Below the pieces are notes generated by a model that searched no databases, was not told the origin of the DNA, and saw only the letters and a list, made by a program, of their open reading frames with translations. The translations under genes were made by a program, and so were the position numbers. Shown piece after piece: positions 6,205-8,168 of a DNA stretch of 8,168 nucleotides. Each line of letters opens with the position of its first letter. The first letter of the stretch is position 1. Source of the DNA: Candidatus Auribacterota bacterium (GTDB lineage: Bacteria > Auribacterota > JAFGBW01); assembly GCA_016932965.1 (NCBI GenBank), contig JAFGBW010000246.1, forward strand, positions 1 to 8,168. The letters run 5' to 3'.

Positions 6205-6780
6205 ATGAAACAGCAGCTTATTGCAATCGTTGATGATGATGCCATTGCGCTTGAATCCATCAAGATGTGTCTCTCTAAAGACCTGCACGATACGGAGATC
6301 CTGACCTATACTTCCGGATTTGATTTTTTAAAAGATTTTTCAAACAAGGATATCCAGTTGATTGTTACGGATTTAGAGATGCCGGCCATGGATGGGGTCA
6401 GCCTCATCCGGGAGGTCAAATCCTTCAGGCGTTCCATCCCCATAGTTGTTTTAACCGGAAATCATCAGATATTGAATGACGCATGGGATGTCCAAAAATA
6501 CATCTTTGAAATCCTGATCAAGCCTGTGGAATACAAACAATTGCTGCGAATCATCAAGGACGGGCTGGCCTGCAGTGAGTTTTACAACCCTCCTAAAGAA
6601 TCCAGAACCTCCTTGGATGATCAGATCGCTTCCAGCAAGCTTTTGGATGAATTGTTGAATTTGAATCAGGACCTTCGTAAAGAGGCATTCAAACAGGTGT
6701 TGAATCCTTCAGAGATCATCCGGCTGCTTAATTCACAGCAGAGATTATTGAGGGTCATTTCTAATAAAAGATCAAGATAG
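6205..6780 (+). CDS. Response regulator: receiver domain with short helical C-terminal region
   Basis: A 191-residue two-component response regulator. Residues 5-122 form a CheY-like receiver with every key residue: acidic pocket D10-D11-D12 (IVDDDA), phosphoacceptor D56 (LIVTDLEMPAMDG), T84 (VVLTG) and K106 (ILIKPV). The remaining 70 residues contain no DNA-binding or enzymatic domain that I recognise; they are helical and charged (SSKLLDELLNLNQDLRKE and EIIRLLNSQQRLLRVISNKRSR) and may serve for dimerisation or partner binding. A strong AAGGAG site fixes the start. It is the first gene of a pair with a receiver-GGDEF protein 18 bases downstream, suggesting both sit in one phosphorelay or share a kinase. 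No histidine kinase lies in this window. Confidence 0.92.
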   Translation: MKQQLIAIVDDDAIALESIKMCLSKDLHDTEILTYTSGFDFLKDFSNKDIQLIVTDLEMPAMDGVSLIREVKSFRRSIPIVVLTGNHQILNDAWDVQKYIFEILIKPVEYKQLLRIIKDGLACSEFYNPPKESRTSLDDQIASSKLLDELLNLNQDLRKEAFKQVLNPSEIIRLLNSQQRLLRVISNKRSR

Positions 6781-6798
6781 ATCCTGAAAGAATAAATC

Positions 6799-7770
6799 AT
6801 GACAAAATCAGGTTCCCGGGAAAGAAATAAGATATCGGATGAACAGATAAACCATGAACCTCTTCCTGTTCCGACCATCCTCGTCGCGGATGATTCCCCT
6901 ACGGCATTGAAAATGACGTCGGCTGTGTTAAGCCGGGAGGGATATCATGTCATTCAGGTCAGGGATGGAGAACAGGCCGTCATTGAAACTTTCAGGCAAA
7001 AGCCTTCCGCCGTGGTTGTGGATTTGAAAATGCCGAAAAAGGACGGTTTCGAGGTGTGCGCCGAGATCAAGAGAAACACCTCCATTTATGTGCCTTTGCT
7101 GCTGTTGACAGCCAGAGAGGACGTTGAAAGTCTCGTGAAAGGCCTTGATCTGGGCGCTGACGACTATATCATCAAACCGTTTAACGAGATGGAGTTCATC
7201 GCAAGAATAAGAGTGATGCTGAGATTGAAAAGATTAAACGATGAATTGATGACAGCCAACAGACGTCTCAAATATCTTTCAACGCATGACGAGCTGACGG
7301 ATTTGTATAATCACCGTTATTTTATCGCCATTTTTGACAAATTGATCCGGGAAACCATGGAAAATGAAACCAACCTCTGCCTCGCCTTGTTTGATATCGA
7401 CCATTTCAAACAGGTCAACGACACATACGGCCATCTTGAAGGGGACCGCGTTTTGAAATTGATTGCGCAATTATTGACGGACTCCTTTACCAGTGATACG
7501 GTCATCGCCCGTTACGGAGGGGAGGAATTCGTCGGGCTTTTCCCCAATAGAGCTCTTTCTTTCGTCGTGGAGGCCTGCCAGAATGTGATTGACGACTGCG
7601 CTAAAATGATTTTTGTGAGCGAGGGAAAGGAACATCATCTCAGCATGAGCGCCGGTATTTCCTGTACAAGTGTTTTGAATTCTTACCGCGCCAATGAATT
7701 GATCCAGTCTGCAGACAAGCTTCTGTATCAGTCGAAAAATTCCGGCAGGAACAAGCTCACTTCGATTTGA
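6799..7770 (+). CDS. PleD-like response regulator with GGDEF diguanylate cyclase domain
   Basis: A 323-residue protein that would make cyclic di-GMP from two GTP when its receiver is phosphorylated. After a charged 25-residue N-terminal extension, the receiver (about 26-143) has D31-D32, phosphoacceptor D75 (VVVDLKMPKKDG), T104 and K126 (IIKPF). A helical linker (LKRLNDELMTANRRLKYL) leads to the GGDEF domain (160-320), starting THDELTDLYNHRYF. Metal-binding D199 lies in LFDIDHFKQVNDTYGHLEGD and the active-site loop is GGEEF (240-244), a common active variant. The usual RxxD product-inhibition site before RYGGEEF is replaced by TSDT. It follows the stand-alone receiver gene by 18 bases with only a weak AAAGA ribosome site, so co-transcription and partial coupling are likely. 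A cytoplasmic enzyme; output target unknown. Confidence 0.95.
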   Translation: MTKSGSRERNKISDEQINHEPLPVPTILVADDSPTALKMTSAVLSREGYHVIQVRDGEQAVIETFRQKPSAVVVDLKMPKKDGFEVCAEIKRNTSIYVPLLLLTAREDVESLVKGLDLGADDYIIKPFNEMEFIARIRVMLRLKRLNDELMTANRRLKYLSTHDELTDLYNHRYFIAIFDKLIRETMENETNLCLALFDIDHFKQVNDTYGHLEGDRVLKLIAQLLTDSFTSDTVIARYGGEEFVGLFPNRALSFVVEACQNVIDDCAKMIFVSEGKEHHLSMSAGISCTSVLNSYRANELIQSADKLLYQSKNSGRNKLTSI

Positions 7771-7862
7771 CCGGCCCTTATTTTTACGGGTCCTTGCCGC
7801 GAGGACGCAAAAATCGGTTCAGGAACCATAGAAACGCTGAAACGGGTACGGCTGTATCCTCG

Positions 7863-8168
7863 TTAGTGCGGAACTTTTCTGATGAGGACCACACCTGTCA
7901 GCAAAAATACGACATGGGATATCCATGCCGATATTAATGGCGGGACCAAGAGGCCTTTTCCCGCCTGATAAAAAACCACATCGAACAGATAATAGACCAG
8001 ACACACGATCACCCCGACTCCAATCGCTTTGCTGGAGACTGCCTTTTCATGGGTGATTCCAAAAGGAATGGCCAGGAACAGGAAAACCAAAGGCAGAAAT
8101 GCCAGAGAGAATTTCCGGTAATAATCGACCAGCAGCCCTTTTTTGATTTTTTCCTTGTTTTCCGGAAT
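7863..8168 (-). CDS. LptF/LptG family lipopolysaccharide export permease (C-terminal part, cut by window edge)
   Basis: The last 101 residues are present; the frame is open to the right edge, so the gene begins beyond base 8168. The sequence fits the C-terminal membrane portion of YjgP/YjgQ-type permeases: a loop (YYRKFSLAF), a hydrophobic helix with LVFLFLAIPFGI, a polar turn (THEKAVSSKA), a second helix (IGVGVIVCLVYYLFDVVFY), QAGKGLLVPPLISAWISHVVFLLTGVVLIRK, and a stop. In the family this is where QxG and the PP/AW turn between the last two helices occur. LptF and LptG form the membrane part of the ABC transporter that extracts lipopolysaccharide from the inner membrane. Which of the two this is cannot be told from this piece. 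It converges on the GGDEF gene. Confidence 0.82.
   Translation of the reverse strand: MPENKEKIKKGLLVDYYRKFSLAFLPLVFLFLAIPFGITHEKAVSSKAIGVGVIVCLVYYLFDVVFYQAGKGLLVPPLISAWISHVVFLLTGVVLIRKVPH

Noticed and set aside
7790-7806. Hairpin GTCCT-loop-AGGAC after the GGDEF gene
   Set aside because: Five pairs and no T-tract on either strand; cannot be supported as a terminator for either convergent gene.

Overview
The window looks like a chromosomal piece of a Gram-negative bacterium of moderate G+C. An LptF/LptG-type lipopolysaccharide-export permease implies an outer membrane. A large pseudopilin with an N-terminal FTLIE methylation motif and a C-terminal H-X-DG-type motif is typical of the Planctomycetes-Verrucomicrobia-Lentisphaerae group and of related Omnitrophota-like lineages. 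That placement is an inference from gene content only; no rRNA or other phylogenetic marker gene beyond enolase is present.

Layout. Bases 1-1004 (minus strand) hold a compact run: a DUF433 antitoxin-like gene, an abutting DUF5615 PIN-like toxin gene broken by a one-base frameshift, and a rhomboid protease gene whose ATG overlaps the toxin stop as ATGA and which runs off the left edge. A near-perfect 32-base palindrome (1047-1078) separates this run from a divergent pseudopilin gene (1152-2303). Convergent to the pilin is a gene for an unrecognised secreted protein with a C-terminal membrane anchor (2446-3153).

Bases 3266-4400 are the most unusual part. A nucleotidyltransferase-fold gene and a 64-residue overlapping partner form a toxin-antitoxin-like pair. 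The pair has a strong promoter-like sequence immediately in front of it, and that sequence is repeated (30 of 31 bases) 1063 bp downstream, directly before enolase. The second copy also carries a decayed version of the nucleotidyltransferase start region. This suggests an old tandem duplication or excision event that left enolase behind the module's promoter.

Enolase (4440-5717) is complete, with all catalytic residues. It is followed by a GC-rich hairpin, an oppositely oriented tRNA-Pro(UGG), and a strong plus-strand terminator that no plus-strand gene directly precedes. Bases 6205-7770 are a two-gene signalling operon: a stand-alone receiver protein with a helical tail, then a PleD-like receiver-GGDEF diguanylate cyclase whose inhibitory site appears to be missing. 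The right edge holds the C-terminal 101 residues of an LptF/LptG permease on the minus strand.
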